A program made the position numbers and the translations under genes. A DNA stretch of 7,513 bases from CAYOLL01 sp964404765 [NCBI: uncultured Gemmatimonadota bacterium] (GTDB lineage: Bacteria > 4572-55): contig CAYOLL010000250.1 in assembly GCA_964404765.1 (NCBI GenBank), forward strand, positions 1 to 7,513. Reading direction: 5' to 3'. Under the pieces are notes generated by a model that was not told where the DNA came from, did no database searches, and saw only the letters and a list, made by a program, of their open reading frames with translations. Positions 1 to 6,106 of the stretch are shown one piece after another (the stretch's first letter is position 1; each line of letters begins with the position of its first letter).

Positions 1-90
1 CAAACAGGCAAAGCACCACGGAAGGGAATTCAACCCCGCTATAGCGGGTTGCGGGTTACAGGGCACCGCTACCTCCCCGTCTAGCACGAC
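1..90 (-). ncRNA. ffs: SRP RNA, large bacterial type, 5' part only
   Basis: This is the 5' Alu-domain end of the signal recognition particle RNA, which pairs with Ffh to target membrane and secreted proteins co-translationally. Read on the minus strand it starts near GTGCTAG (81-87). It continues with GGGGAGGTAGCGGTGCCCTG and a perfect palindrome CCCGCTATAGCGGG (35-48), then GAATTCCC. This order matches the 5' end of the Bacillus-type scRNA as I remember it, and differs from the short 4.5S RNA of E. coli. Only about 90 of the expected 260-280 nt are inside the window, so the S domain that binds Ffh is not seen. The exact 5' end is approximate. The gene lies about 20 nt downstream of tRNA-Ala and in the same direction, so it may be part of that transcript. 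Confidence 0.85.
35..48. repeat. Palindromic stem inside SRP Alu domain
   Basis: CCCGCTATAGCGGG is a perfect 14-bp palindrome inside the SRP RNA. It is best read as one of the short Alu-domain helices with a TATA-type loop. It should not be taken for a terminator, because no T-run follows it on either strand. Confidence 0.6.
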
Positions 91-109
91 ACATGAGTAC
101 GAAAAAAAA

Positions 110-185
110 TGGTGGAGCCGATCGGGATCGAACCGACGACCTATACGTTGCGAACGTATCGCTCTCCCAACTGAGCTACGGCCCC
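110..185 (-). tRNA. tRNA-Ala(CGC)
   Basis: This is a 76-nt cloverleaf with encoded 3' CCA. The acceptor stem GGGGCCG pairs with CGGCTCC and gives a G3:U70 wobble, the classic identity element of alanyl-tRNA synthetase. The anticodon stem ATACG/CGTAT closes the loop TTCGCAA, so the anticodon is CGC and reads GCG. The D-arm (AGCTCAGTTGGGAGAGC) and T-arm (GGTTCGATCC) are standard. Eight T residues follow directly after the CCA on the minus strand (102-109), just before the SRP RNA. Confidence 0.96.
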
Positions 186-207
186 ACACACATGTTATTT
201 TTGGAAC

Positions 208-222
208 AAACCCTTAGGGTTT
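208..222. repeat. Small hairpin, copy 1
   Basis: AAACCC-TTA-GGGTTT forms a 6-bp stem with a 3-nt loop in the 106-bp spacer between tRNA-Ser(GGA) and tRNA-Ala. A second copy in inverted orientation sits at 272-286. On the plus strand it runs into TTTTCTCT, and on the minus strand no T-run follows. A processing site, weak terminator or protein-binding site are all possible. Confidence 0.5.
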
Positions 223-271
223 TCTCTCCGGAGATCATCAAAATCTGCCGGTTTGCTAACTTCATACAACG

Positions 272-286
272 AAACCCTAAGGGTTT
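272..286. repeat. Small hairpin, copy 2 (inverted)
   Basis: AAACCC-TAA-GGGTTT is the exact reverse complement of the hairpin at 208-222. It lies just downstream of the CCA end of tRNA-Ser(GGA) in the direction of tRNA transcription. The 49 bp between the two hairpins show no gene. Confidence 0.5.
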
Positions 287-291
287 ATACC

Positions 292-385
292 TGGCGGAGA
301 GAGAGGGATTCGAACCCTCGGTGGAGCTTTAAGACCCCACACATGATTTCCAATCATGCACCTTCAACCGCTCGGTCATCTCTCC
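292..385 (-). tRNA. tRNA-Ser(GGA)
   Basis: This is a 94-nt class II tRNA with the long variable arm typical of serine tRNAs and an encoded CCA. The acceptor stem is GGAGAGA/TCTCTCC with G73. The anticodon stem CATGA/TCATG closes the loop TTGGAAA, giving anticodon GGA, which reads UCC and UCU. The D-arm (GACCGAGCGGTTGAAGGT) and T-arm (GGTTCGAATCC) are of the normal serine type. It lies 23 nt downstream of tRNA-Ser(CGA) on the same strand and shares its acceptor and T-arm sequence, so the two probably arose by duplication and are probably co-transcribed. Confidence 0.96.
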
Positions 386-408
386 AATCGGTTTATTCAG
401 CAAAAAAC

Positions 409-498
409 TGGCGGAGAGAGAGGGATTCGAACCCTCGATACCCGCAAAGGCATAACGGTTTTCGAGACCGCCCCGTTCAACCGCTCCGGCATCTCTCC
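409..498 (-). tRNA. tRNA-Ser(CGA)
   Basis: This is a 90-nt class II tRNA with long variable arm and encoded CCA. The acceptor stem is GGAGAGA/TCTCTCC. The anticodon stem GCGGT/ACCGT (one G:U pair) closes the loop CTCGAAA, so the anticodon is CGA and reads UCG. Its T-arm and acceptor end are the same as in the neighbouring tRNA-Ser(GGA), while the anticodon and variable arms differ. It is the first RNA gene of the minus-strand cluster. No strong promoter is visible just upstream. The only -10-like box is TATAAG at 559-564, with a poor -35. Confidence 0.96.
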
Positions 499-501
499 AT
501 T

Positions 502-577
502 TAGGCTTTTAGGTGGATAGACTGTAGGCTGTAGGTTGCTCGGAGCACGTCCTAAAAGCTTATAGCCTGTCCATCTG
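502..577. repeat. Nested inverted repeat, MITE-like
   Basis: The spacer between tRNA-Ser(CGA) and tadA holds a 20-nt arm (511-530) that pairs with 557-576. As plus-strand RNA there is only one mismatch (A:C) and four G:U pairs, around a 26-nt loop. In that loop TGCTC/GAGCA makes another small hairpin near 538-548. A competing pairing also exists: TAGGCTTTTAGG (502-513) with CCTAAAAGCTTA (551-562). No coding frame is seen. It looks like a small non-autonomous repeat or a structured RNA segment. Whether other copies exist cannot be seen here. Confidence 0.5.
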
Positions 578-620
578 AAAATTTCATTATTCTGACATTT
601 CCAAAAAAAGAAGAAGTGTC

Positions 621-643
621 AAATCTCTTTTGTAAAGAGATTT
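621..643 (-). terminator. Possible tadA terminator hairpin
   Basis: A perfect 10-bp stem AAATCTCTTT/AAAGAGATTT with a 3-nt loop lies 3 bp beyond the tadA stop codon. It is AT-rich, and on the minus strand the T-rich stretch (CTTCTTCTTTTTTT) begins about 5 nt after the stem rather than directly, so it is not an ideal intrinsic terminator. Position and symmetry still make it the best candidate for ending the tadA transcript. Confidence 0.45.
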
Positions 644-646
644 ACG

Positions 647-1105
647 CTATGTTTTGGCGGTTCTCTTTAGCTTAAAGAACTTACTCAACAATTGCTGCGA
701 TTCTGCGGCCAACACGCCCGGCATTAACAGCACCCGATGATTGCGACGGGCATCCTGCACCAGATTTTCCAGTGATCCACATGCGCCGTGCTTTCGATCA
801 TGTGCACCAAAAACGACGCGCTCCAGGCGGGCCAGAACAATCGCTCCGGCGCACATAGCACACGGTTCAAGCGTTGTATATAATGTGCAGCCGTCAAGCC
901 ATTTGGTTTGCAAAATATCTACGGCTTGACGAATGACGATTATTTCAGCATGAGCCGTCGGATCGTTCAGCGTTTCTACACGATTATGAGCGGCGGCAAT
1001 TTGTTCGTTGCCATGTACAACAAGCGCCCCAATCGGCACTTCATCCAGCGCAGCGGCTTTCTTCGCTTCAATTAACGCTAACCGCATCCATTCTGTATCC
1101 GTCAA
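647..1105 (-). CDS. tadA: tRNA adenosine(34) deaminase TadA
   Basis: TadA converts A34 to inosine in the anticodon of tRNA-Arg(ACG) in the cytoplasm, so that one tRNA reads CGU, CGC and CGA. The 152-aa product has the usual length and the cytidine/deoxycytidylate deaminase zinc site. H52-A53-E54 supplies one zinc ligand and the proton-shuttling glutamate, and P81-C82-A83-M84-C85 supplies the two cysteine ligands. The typical NDPTAHAE segment precedes the first motif. The start is TTG (CAA at 1103-1105), supported by GAGG 8 nt upstream. An in-frame ATG six codons later is less well placed. A consensus-like promoter lies just upstream. The gene is divergent from the cyclase operon and ends next to the RNA gene cluster. 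Confidence 0.95.
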   Translation of the reverse strand: MTDTEWMRLALIEAKKAAALDEVPIGALVVHGNEQIAAAHNRVETLNDPTAHAEIIVIRQAVDILQTKWLDGCTLYTTLEPCAMCAGAIVLARLERVVFGAHDRKHGACGSLENLVQDARRNHRVLLMPGVLAAESQQLLSKFFKLKRTAKT

Positions 1106-1111
1106 AAAACC

Positions 1112-1117
1112 GACCTC
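1112..1117 (-). promoter_or_regulatory. RBS deciding the TTG start of tadA
   Basis: On the minus strand an AGAGG core lies about 8 nt before TTG at 1103-1105. No ATG or GTG is better placed, so this site supports TTG as the true start. Confidence 0.55.
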
Positions 1118-1134
1118 TTTTAAGATGGAGCGCT

Positions 1135-1163
1135 AAAATAAGAGCAGCGCCCGAATTTGTCAA
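1135..1163 (-). promoter_or_regulatory. sigma70-type promoter for tadA
   Basis: On the minus strand TTGACA (1158-1163) is followed after 17 bp by TATTTT (1135-1140). The -35 box is perfect and the spacing ideal. Transcription would begin near 1128 and give a leader of about 23 nt before the TTG start. Confidence 0.7.
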
Positions 1164-1181
1164 CTAAATTTTAAAAGACGC

Positions 1182-1210
1182 TTGCCCTCGGGCTTAAAAT
1201 CGGGTAGATT
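1182..1210 (+). promoter_or_regulatory. Possible promoter for the cyclase-murQ operon
   Basis: TTGCCC (1182-1187) and TAGATT (1205-1210) are 17 bp apart, each matching the consensus at 4 of 6 positions. The -35 box overlaps a short palindrome GCCCTCGGGC (1184-1193) that could be a regulator site. This is a weak candidate chosen by position. Confidence 0.35.
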
Positions 1211-1265
1211 TGCACTTTGCCGGTAAAAGCGCTGCTAATCTGCTAATCTTGCTCAAAGAGACGCT

Positions 1266-3299
1266 ATGAGTCAGGTTAAAATTTATCTGCTGTTCTCGAT
1301 TTTGTGGACGATGGCAACTTCTGCGTACGCCACGCCGGCGCTTGTTTTAACCGACGGCTGGCAGTACCGCTGGGGCGATTCGCCGTTTGATAGCGCCGGT
1401 GTACCTATTTGGTTAAACAGTCTCGCCACCGATTCGGCCTGGCAGCGAGTGGAAATACCCGGTCAGACGCCGGGACGCAACAATCCGCGATATTTATGGC
1501 AGCGGGTTCTTTTGCCTGCGTATTTGGATTCGACGGCTTCCACACTTTTTTTATCCGGATGCGACCAAATTTTTGAAGTTTATCTGGCGGATCAAAAGCT
1601 TTATGCCTTTGGTCAACCCGAATCCGATTTTAGTGGCGACGATCCGGGCTATGCCTGCCACTTAATTGATTTACCGCCACATTCCGGTGGTAAAATGCTG
1701 ACTTTTCGCAGCTATTCGCGTCATACCAAAATCGGAGTTAATGGCCAGGTTTCGCTTGGCAGCGCTATGGACCATATTTTGACAGTGGCCCGGGCGGATC
1801 TGGATCATTTTGTGACCAGCTCGCTTTTTCTGGTATTGGGCGTTTTTATAGGTGTGCTGTCGTTTGTGCGTCCCGGACGGCAGGGTTACTGGGCTTTTGG
1901 TTTATTTTCCATTTGTGTCGGGATCTGGACACTCAGCGAGACTTTATTCGGACGAATTTTGGTACCTTTACCCCGTTTTTGGCTCTTTGGCAATTTGATT
2001 TCACTTTATATGATCCCCATCGGCCTGCTTCTTTTTGTCGAGCATTTTTTTGGCTCTGGTTATAAAAAAATGATCCGCTGGTTTTGGATGGGCCATGCGC
2101 TATTTGTGGTCGGCGCAGTTTTGTTGGAAATCAGTGGCGCTTTGCCTATGCGGGCGTTGCTGCGTTTTTATCAATATGTTTTGATTGGTGAGATGCCTGT
2201 TTTAGTCGCCCATGTCATCTATAGCATGGCCTGCGGCGATAAGGCTGCCAGAATCTTTGCCGTCGGGTTTATTGTTCTGATGGGGGCGGGTTTATACGAT
2301 GTGATCGGCTATATGGGTTTCATTACTCAAGGGCGTCCGCTTTCTCATTGGGGCGTGCTTTTTTTCATTATTGCTCTGGGCATTATTTTAGATCGAAAAT
2401 ATACGGAGGCCTACCACCGGTTGGAGCTGCTTAATCAGGCGTTTGGGCGCTTTGTCCCGCACGAAATGCTGCGCTTCTTAAACAAGCGTGATATTATGGA
2501 AGTCCAACTGGGCGATAATGTTGCGCTGGACATGACGATTTTATTCTCCGATATTCGCGGCTTTACCGGCCTGTCCGAGCAGATGACGCCGGAGGATAAT
2601 TTTCGCTTTATCAATGCCTATCTGAGCCGCATGGAACCGAATATCAAAATATACAACGGCTTTGTAGACAAGTATATCGGTGATGCCATCATGGGTCTTT
2701 TTCCGAAAGATACGGATGAGGCCGTTGCGGCCGCGCTGGCCATGATTCGTTCACTCACCGCGTATAATCAGACGCGGGGCCGACCCGGTCGCCCGCAGTT
2801 GGAAATCGGCATTGGCCTGAACAGCGGCAGATTAATGCTGGGAACAATCGGCGGGCAAAATCGCATGGACGGTACCGTCATCTCCGATGCGGTCAACCTG
2901 GCCTCGCGGATTGAAGGTATGACGAAGCAGTACGGCGCAACCTTGTTGATTAGTGAGTTTACCCGCCAGCGCATGAAGCAGCCCGAAATCTACGATATGC
3001 GTCTGATTGGCCGGGTACAGGTCAAAGGTAAAACCCAATCCGTCACGATCTATGAAGTTTTTAATGGCGATGCCGAAATTGTTGCCGCCTTAAAAAAGCA
3101 GACTTTGGGCGATTTCCAGTGCGCTATGGAATTGTATCAGCAAGCCGATTTTGTCCGGGCCGAAGCCGTTTTTGCAGATATTTTGGTCCGTAACCCGGAA
3201 GATGGCGCGGCCCATTATTATGCTGAACGCTGCCAAATCTACCGGCAACAAAAGGTTGGCCCGGATTGGGCCGGAGTTGAAATCTTAACGAGCAAATAA
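1266..3299 (+). CDS. Membrane-bound class III adenylate cyclase with 7TM sensor
   Basis: The product makes cAMP from ATP at the inner face of the membrane. The 677 residues divide into a signal peptide (1-22), an extracytoplasmic beta-rich domain (about 25-175) like the ligand-binding part of 7TMR-DISM receptors, and seven hydrophobic helices (about 183-200, 208-228, 238-262, 271-290, 301-322, 328-350, 360-376). A linker helix with the motif AFGRFVPHEML follows, then the cyclase domain (about 420-600). Metal-binding D429 (FSDIRGFT) and D473 (DKYIGDA) are present, as are K469 with T537, the base-recognition pair of class IIIb adenylate cyclases, and N544 and R548 of the transition-state site. 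The domain should therefore be active on ATP. A TPR-like tail (about 612-660) ends the protein. The ATG start has only a weak AAAGAG site. murQ follows 5 bp later. The ligand is unknown. Confidence 0.93.
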   Translation: MSQVKIYLLFSILWTMATSAYATPALVLTDGWQYRWGDSPFDSAGVPIWLNSLATDSAWQRVEIPGQTPGRNNPRYLWQRVLLPAYLDSTASTLFLSGCDQIFEVYLADQKLYAFGQPESDFSGDDPGYACHLIDLPPHSGGKMLTFRSYSRHTKIGVNGQVSLGSAMDHILTVARADLDHFVTSSLFLVLGVFIGVLSFVRPGRQGYWAFGLFSICVGIWTLSETLFGRILVPLPRFWLFGNLISLYMIPIGLLLFVEHFFGSGYKKMIRWFWMGHALFVVGAVLLEISGALPMRALLRFYQYVLIGEMPVLVAHVIYSMACGDKAARIFAVGFIVLMGAGLYDVIGYMGFITQGRPLSHWGVLFFIIALGIILDRKYTEAYHRLELLNQAFGRFVPHEMLRFLNKRDIMEVQLGDNVALDMTILFSDIRGFTGLSEQMTPEDNFRFINAYLSRMEPNIKIYNGFVDKYIGDAIMGLFPKDTDEAVAAALAMIRSLTAYNQTRGRPGRPQLEIGIGLNSGRLMLGTIGGQNRMDGTVISDAVNLASRIEGMTKQYGATLLISEFTRQRMKQPEIYDMRLIGRVQVKGKTQSVTIYEVFNGDAEIVAALKKQTLGDFQCAMELYQQADFVRAEAVFADILVRNPEDGAAHYYAERCQIYRQQKVGPDWAGVEILTSK

Positions 3300-3304
3300 A
3301 TAAA

Positions 3305-4234
3305 ATGAGCGTGATTAACTTAACCGAGTTGCGTAATCCTGCCAGCAAGAATCTGGATCAAATGGAGATCGGCGAGATTCTCCGCCTGATGAATGCCGAA
3401 GATTTTGCGGCGGTTAAAGCCGTGCAGCAGGCCCTTCCGCGATTGGAAAAAGCGCTGGTGGCCATTGTCAAAGCGATGCAAGCCGGTGGCCGTTTATTCT
3501 ATGTGGGCGCCGGCACCAGCGGGCGATTGGGAGTTCTGGATGCGGCCGAGTGCCCGCCCACCTTTGGCGTGGCGGAAGATGTGGTGACCGGGATTATTGC
3601 CGGAGGAGAACCGGCGTTGCGTAATGCGGTGGAAGGCGCTGAAGACGATCACCTGGCCGGGGCGCAAGTCATTGCCGAACTTGTTAGCGCAGCGGATATT
3701 GTTGTAGGTTTGGCCGCCAGCGGCCGGACACCATACGTGCTTGGCGCGATTGGGCAAGCCAATAATCTGGGGGCATTGACGATCGGTATTTGTTGCAATA
3801 CCGATTCGCCGTTAGCCCAAAGTGTGGACTATCCGATTGAAATATTGGTCGGGCCGGAAATCGTGACCGGTTCGACGCGCTTAAAAGCCGGCACCGCGCA
3901 AAAACTGATATTGAATATGATTTCGACGACGGTCATGGTGCAGCTTGGCAAAGTCTACGGCAATTTGATGATCAATGTGCAGGCAACCAACACCAAGCTG
4001 CGGCAGCGAGTCATCCGCATTATCCAGGAAGCTGCCGGTGTGGATGAAACCGCCGCGCGACGTTTCTGCGAAGCCGCTGACGGTGACGCCCGGCTGGCGA
4101 TCTTAATGATTCGTTTTAGGCTGACTGCTACGCAGGCACGCCAGGCATTAGCAGCGCAGCAGGATCATTTTGGCCGGACAGTTTCGGTTTTAGCGGCAGC
4201 TAACGCAGTTACCGATGAAAGTCAGACATTGTGA
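3305..4234 (+). CDS. murQ: N-acetylmuramic acid 6-phosphate etherase MurQ
   Basis: MurQ cleaves the lactyl ether of MurNAc-6-phosphate to give GlcNAc-6-phosphate and D-lactate in the cytoplasm, a step of peptidoglycan recycling. The 309-aa protein is a single SIS-fold enzyme of usual length (about 300). The family signature VGAGTSGRLGVLDAAECPPT is present (67-86). E82 and E113 sit where the two catalytic glutamates of E. coli MurQ (E83, E114) are expected. The substrate loop ASGRTPYV (138-145) and the segment GSTRLKAGTAQK (189-200) are also conserved. The start is 5 bp after the cyclase stop, with only a weak ribosome site, so translation is probably coupled to the cyclase. No MurNAc transporter or kinase gene is in the window. 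The last residues may have been altered by the transposase remnant that begins at the stop codon. Confidence 0.95.
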   Translation: MSVINLTELRNPASKNLDQMEIGEILRLMNAEDFAAVKAVQQALPRLEKALVAIVKAMQAGGRLFYVGAGTSGRLGVLDAAECPPTFGVAEDVVTGIIAGGEPALRNAVEGAEDDHLAGAQVIAELVSAADIVVGLAASGRTPYVLGAIGQANNLGALTIGICCNTDSPLAQSVDYPIEILVGPEIVTGSTRLKAGTAQKLILNMISTTVMVQLGKVYGNLMINVQATNTKLRQRVIRIIQEAAGVDETAARRFCEAADGDARLAILMIRFRLTATQARQALAAQQDHFGRTVSVLAAANAVTDESQTL

Positions 4235-4236
4235 TA

Positions 4237-4664
4237 CCGCATCATGAGGTCTTGATGATACGCGCATTGACTTTTGGCCCGCAAAAAAAGCGCGGCTGAA
4301 AACGCAAGTTCGACGGTCGGGTTCGTTTCAATGACCTCAGCCGGATGACTGATGCCGGCGAAATTGAACCAAACGTCGGCAGTCGTCAATGTCGTCAGCC
4401 TCAAACAAAATGTCCGCATAGCCCTTATCGTCGACCAAACCGATCCCGGCAGAGTCAAATTTGCCACCCTCTTTTCAACCGATCTCGACCTCGATCCCAA
4501 AACTATCTACCAACATCATCCGTCCCGCTTTCAAATCGAATTCATCCCTCAAGTCCCGTCAGTTCAACGCCCACCTCATCGATACGTTTATTTCCACGTT
4601 TGGTCTCGACCCAAACATGATTAAAAATCACGGCAAGTTTCATAAAATACCATTTTATACCTAG
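4237..4664 (+). pseudogene. Decayed DDE transposase (IS4-type), 3' half
   Basis: The gap between murQ and the next gene holds a broken transposase in three plus-strand frames. Frame one (4237 to about 4375) reads FGPQKKRG, a TGA stop (4297-4299), then KRKFDGRVRFNDLSR. Frame two (about 4376-4545) reads VVNVVSLKQNVRIALIVDQT, then LFSTDLDLDPKTIY and RFQIEFI. Frame three (about 4546-4664) reads RQFNAHLIDTFISTFGLDPN, then MIKNHGKF and ends at TAG. Intact relatives, as I recall them, carry these blocks in this order. They also have roughly 50-60 residues between RFQIEFI and the last block (FRDAKQFTGL...HFN...NLAK), which are missing here. The 5' half is absent and the remnant starts at the murQ stop codon. 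Flanking inverted repeats were not identified. Family assignment beyond IS4-like DDE is uncertain. Confidence 0.8.
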
Positions 4665-4719
4665 CACTTCCAAGTGTGTCATTGTAAAATTGTGAAATAA
4701 AAACCTATTTAAATGCTTT

Positions 4720-6033
4720 TTATGCCAGCCGCTTGAGGACATCTTTCAGTGTAGGCAAGCCAATTTCCTGCAACTCGTACGTGACCCGCACTGACGGTTT
4801 GGTAATTTTAACGACCCGGCGCAAATCAATGGGTGTGGCGATAATCACAGCCTCTGCATCAGAGTTATTGATTGTCTCGCCCAAATCACGCATTTGCTCA
4901 TCACCATAGCCCATGGCCGGCAGCAGTTGGCCAATGTCCGGATATTTTTCAAAAGTCTCGACAATCCGACCGACAATGAATGGCCGCGGATCAATTAATT
5001 CGATTGCGCCAAACTTGTAGGCGGCGACCACGCCTGCGCCATAACGCATCTCGCCATGGGTTAATGTCGGGCCGTCTTCTACCACCAAAACACGCTTGCC
5101 GCGAATAATTGCCGGGTCCTCCACAAAAATCGGCGAAGCGCCGTCCACCACAATGGCGTTCGGGTTAACTTCCTGAATTGCGGCTCGAACGGCTTCGATA
5201 TTCTCATAATCGGCAGTATCGATCTTGTTAATTACCACTACATCGGCCATGCGCAAATTTGTTTCGCCGGGATGATAGCCTGTTTCGTGTCCGGGTCGAT
5301 GCGGGTCTACTACCGTAATATGGATATCCGGCTTAAAAAACGGAATATCATTATTCCCACCGTCCCACACGATCACATCGGCTTCCTGCTCTGCCTGGGC
5401 CAGAATTGCCCCGTAATCCACACCGGCGTAAATGACGTTGCCACGGGTGACGTGCGGTTCATATTCTTCCATTTCTTCAATCGTACACTTATGTTTTTTC
5501 AAATCGTCGATGGTCGCAAAGCGCTGGACTTTTTGGGCAACCAAATCGCCATAAGGCATAGGATGGCGGACGGCCACCACCTTTTTGCCCATACCTTGTA
5601 GAATTTCCACAACCCGCCGTGTAGTCTGGCTTTTGCCACAGCCGGTGCGGACCGCGCAGACAGCTACGACCGGCACTTTGCTTTTCAACATGGTCTGGCG
5701 TGCGCCCAGCAGCCGAAAACCGGCGCCGGCGGCATTCACCAGGCTGGCCCGGTGCATGACATATTCGTGCGAGACATCGCTGTAGCTGAATACGACGTCA
5801 TCTGCTTCATATTTCTTGATGAGGTCAACCAATTCGTCCTCGGCATGAATTGGGATGCCATTCGGATAAAGCTTCCCAGCCAGCGCCGCCGGATATTTGC
5901 GGCCTTCAATGTCCGGGATTTGAGTGGCGGTAAAAGCAACAACTTCATAGCTTTCATTATCGCGAAAAACCGTGTTAAAGTTGTGAAAATCGCGGCCGGC
6001 CGCGCCCATGATAATAACTTTGGCTCGATTCAT
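4720..6033 (-). CDS. Cyclic 2,3-diphosphoglycerate synthetase-like GTPase
   Basis: The 437-aa protein belongs to the family of archaeal cyclic 2,3-diphosphoglycerate synthetase (Methanothermus CpgS), which cyclises 2,3-diphosphoglycerate using ATP. The role of bacterial members is not established. An N-terminal Rossmann-like part (1-110, starting with a VIIMGAAGRDFHNFN block) is followed by a P-loop (VRTGCGKSQTTR, 128-139). Next come a WDGGNNDIPFF block (223-233), a DPHRPGHE motif (243-250) and an NKID motif (269-272) like the base-recognition motif of SIMIBI-class P-loop NTPases. The C-terminal part (about 310-437) has an RPFIVGRIVETFEKYP segment. Length is close to the archaeal enzyme. ATG is preceded by AAAGGA 8-9 nt upstream. 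It stands alone, with its own promoter at 6123-6150. Confidence 0.85.
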   Translation of the reverse strand: MNRAKVIIMGAAGRDFHNFNTVFRDNESYEVVAFTATQIPDIEGRKYPAALAGKLYPNGIPIHAEDELVDLIKKYEADDVVFSYSDVSHEYVMHRASLVNAAGAGFRLLGARQTMLKSKVPVVAVCAVRTGCGKSQTTRRVVEILQGMGKKVVAVRHPMPYGDLVAQKVQRFATIDDLKKHKCTIEEMEEYEPHVTRGNVIYAGVDYGAILAQAEQEADVIVWDGGNNDIPFFKPDIHITVVDPHRPGHETGYHPGETNLRMADVVVINKIDTADYENIEAVRAAIQEVNPNAIVVDGASPIFVEDPAIIRGKRVLVVEDGPTLTHGEMRYGAGVVAAYKFGAIELIDPRPFIVGRIVETFEKYPDIGQLLPAMGYGDEQMRDLGETINNSDAEAVIIATPIDLRRVVKITKPSVRVTYELQEIGLPTLKDVLKRLA

Positions 6034-6045
6034 AAACAGAATCCT

Positions 6046-6051
6046 TTCATT
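6046..6051 (-). promoter_or_regulatory. RBS of the cyclic-2,3-DPG synthetase-like gene
   Basis: The minus strand shows GAAAGGATTCTGTTT directly before ATG. The AAGGA core is a good Shine-Dalgarno sequence at normal distance and fixes this start. Confidence 0.6.
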
Positions 6052-6106
6052 AGGAAATTATGATTTGGAAGATATGACAAGCGGGGAAACAGCTTGGGAC
6101 CCGCCG

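Noticed and set aside
35-48. GC-rich palindrome near the left edge considered as a terminator
   Set aside because: It lies inside the SRP RNA as a conserved helix and has no T-run after it.
93-504. Two plus-strand open frames of 79 and 83 codons over the tRNA region
   Set aside because: They run antisense through tRNA genes. Their repeated peptide patterns (ERDSNPR and similar) are the well-known spurious translation of reversed tRNA T-arms.
741-929. Plus-strand 62-codon frame inside tadA
   Set aside because: It is a shadow of the tadA coding strand with a low-complexity Arg-rich product and no ribosome site.
3124-3757. Minus-strand frames over the cyclase end and murQ
   Set aside because: They lie entirely opposite conserved enzymes and show no domain or start signal.
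4222-4500. Minus-strand 92-codon frame after murQ
   Set aside because: The plus strand here encodes recognisable transposase blocks, so this frame is their antisense. It has no ribosome site and overlaps the murQ end.
4300-4570. A minus-strand frame reading KEGGKFDSAGIGLVDDKGYA and more, interrupted by one stop, considered as another decayed gene
   Set aside because: It looked protein-like, but it is the mirror of the plus-strand transposase remnant, which matches a known protein family in block order.
4542-4742. Minus-strand 66-codon frame overlapping the end of the GTPase-like gene
   Set aside because: It starts inside the neighbouring gene, lacks a ribosome site and lies over the transposase remnant.
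5272-6063. Several plus-strand frames opposite the cyclic-2,3-DPG synthetase-like gene
   Set aside because: They are shadows of a conserved full-length gene on the other strand.
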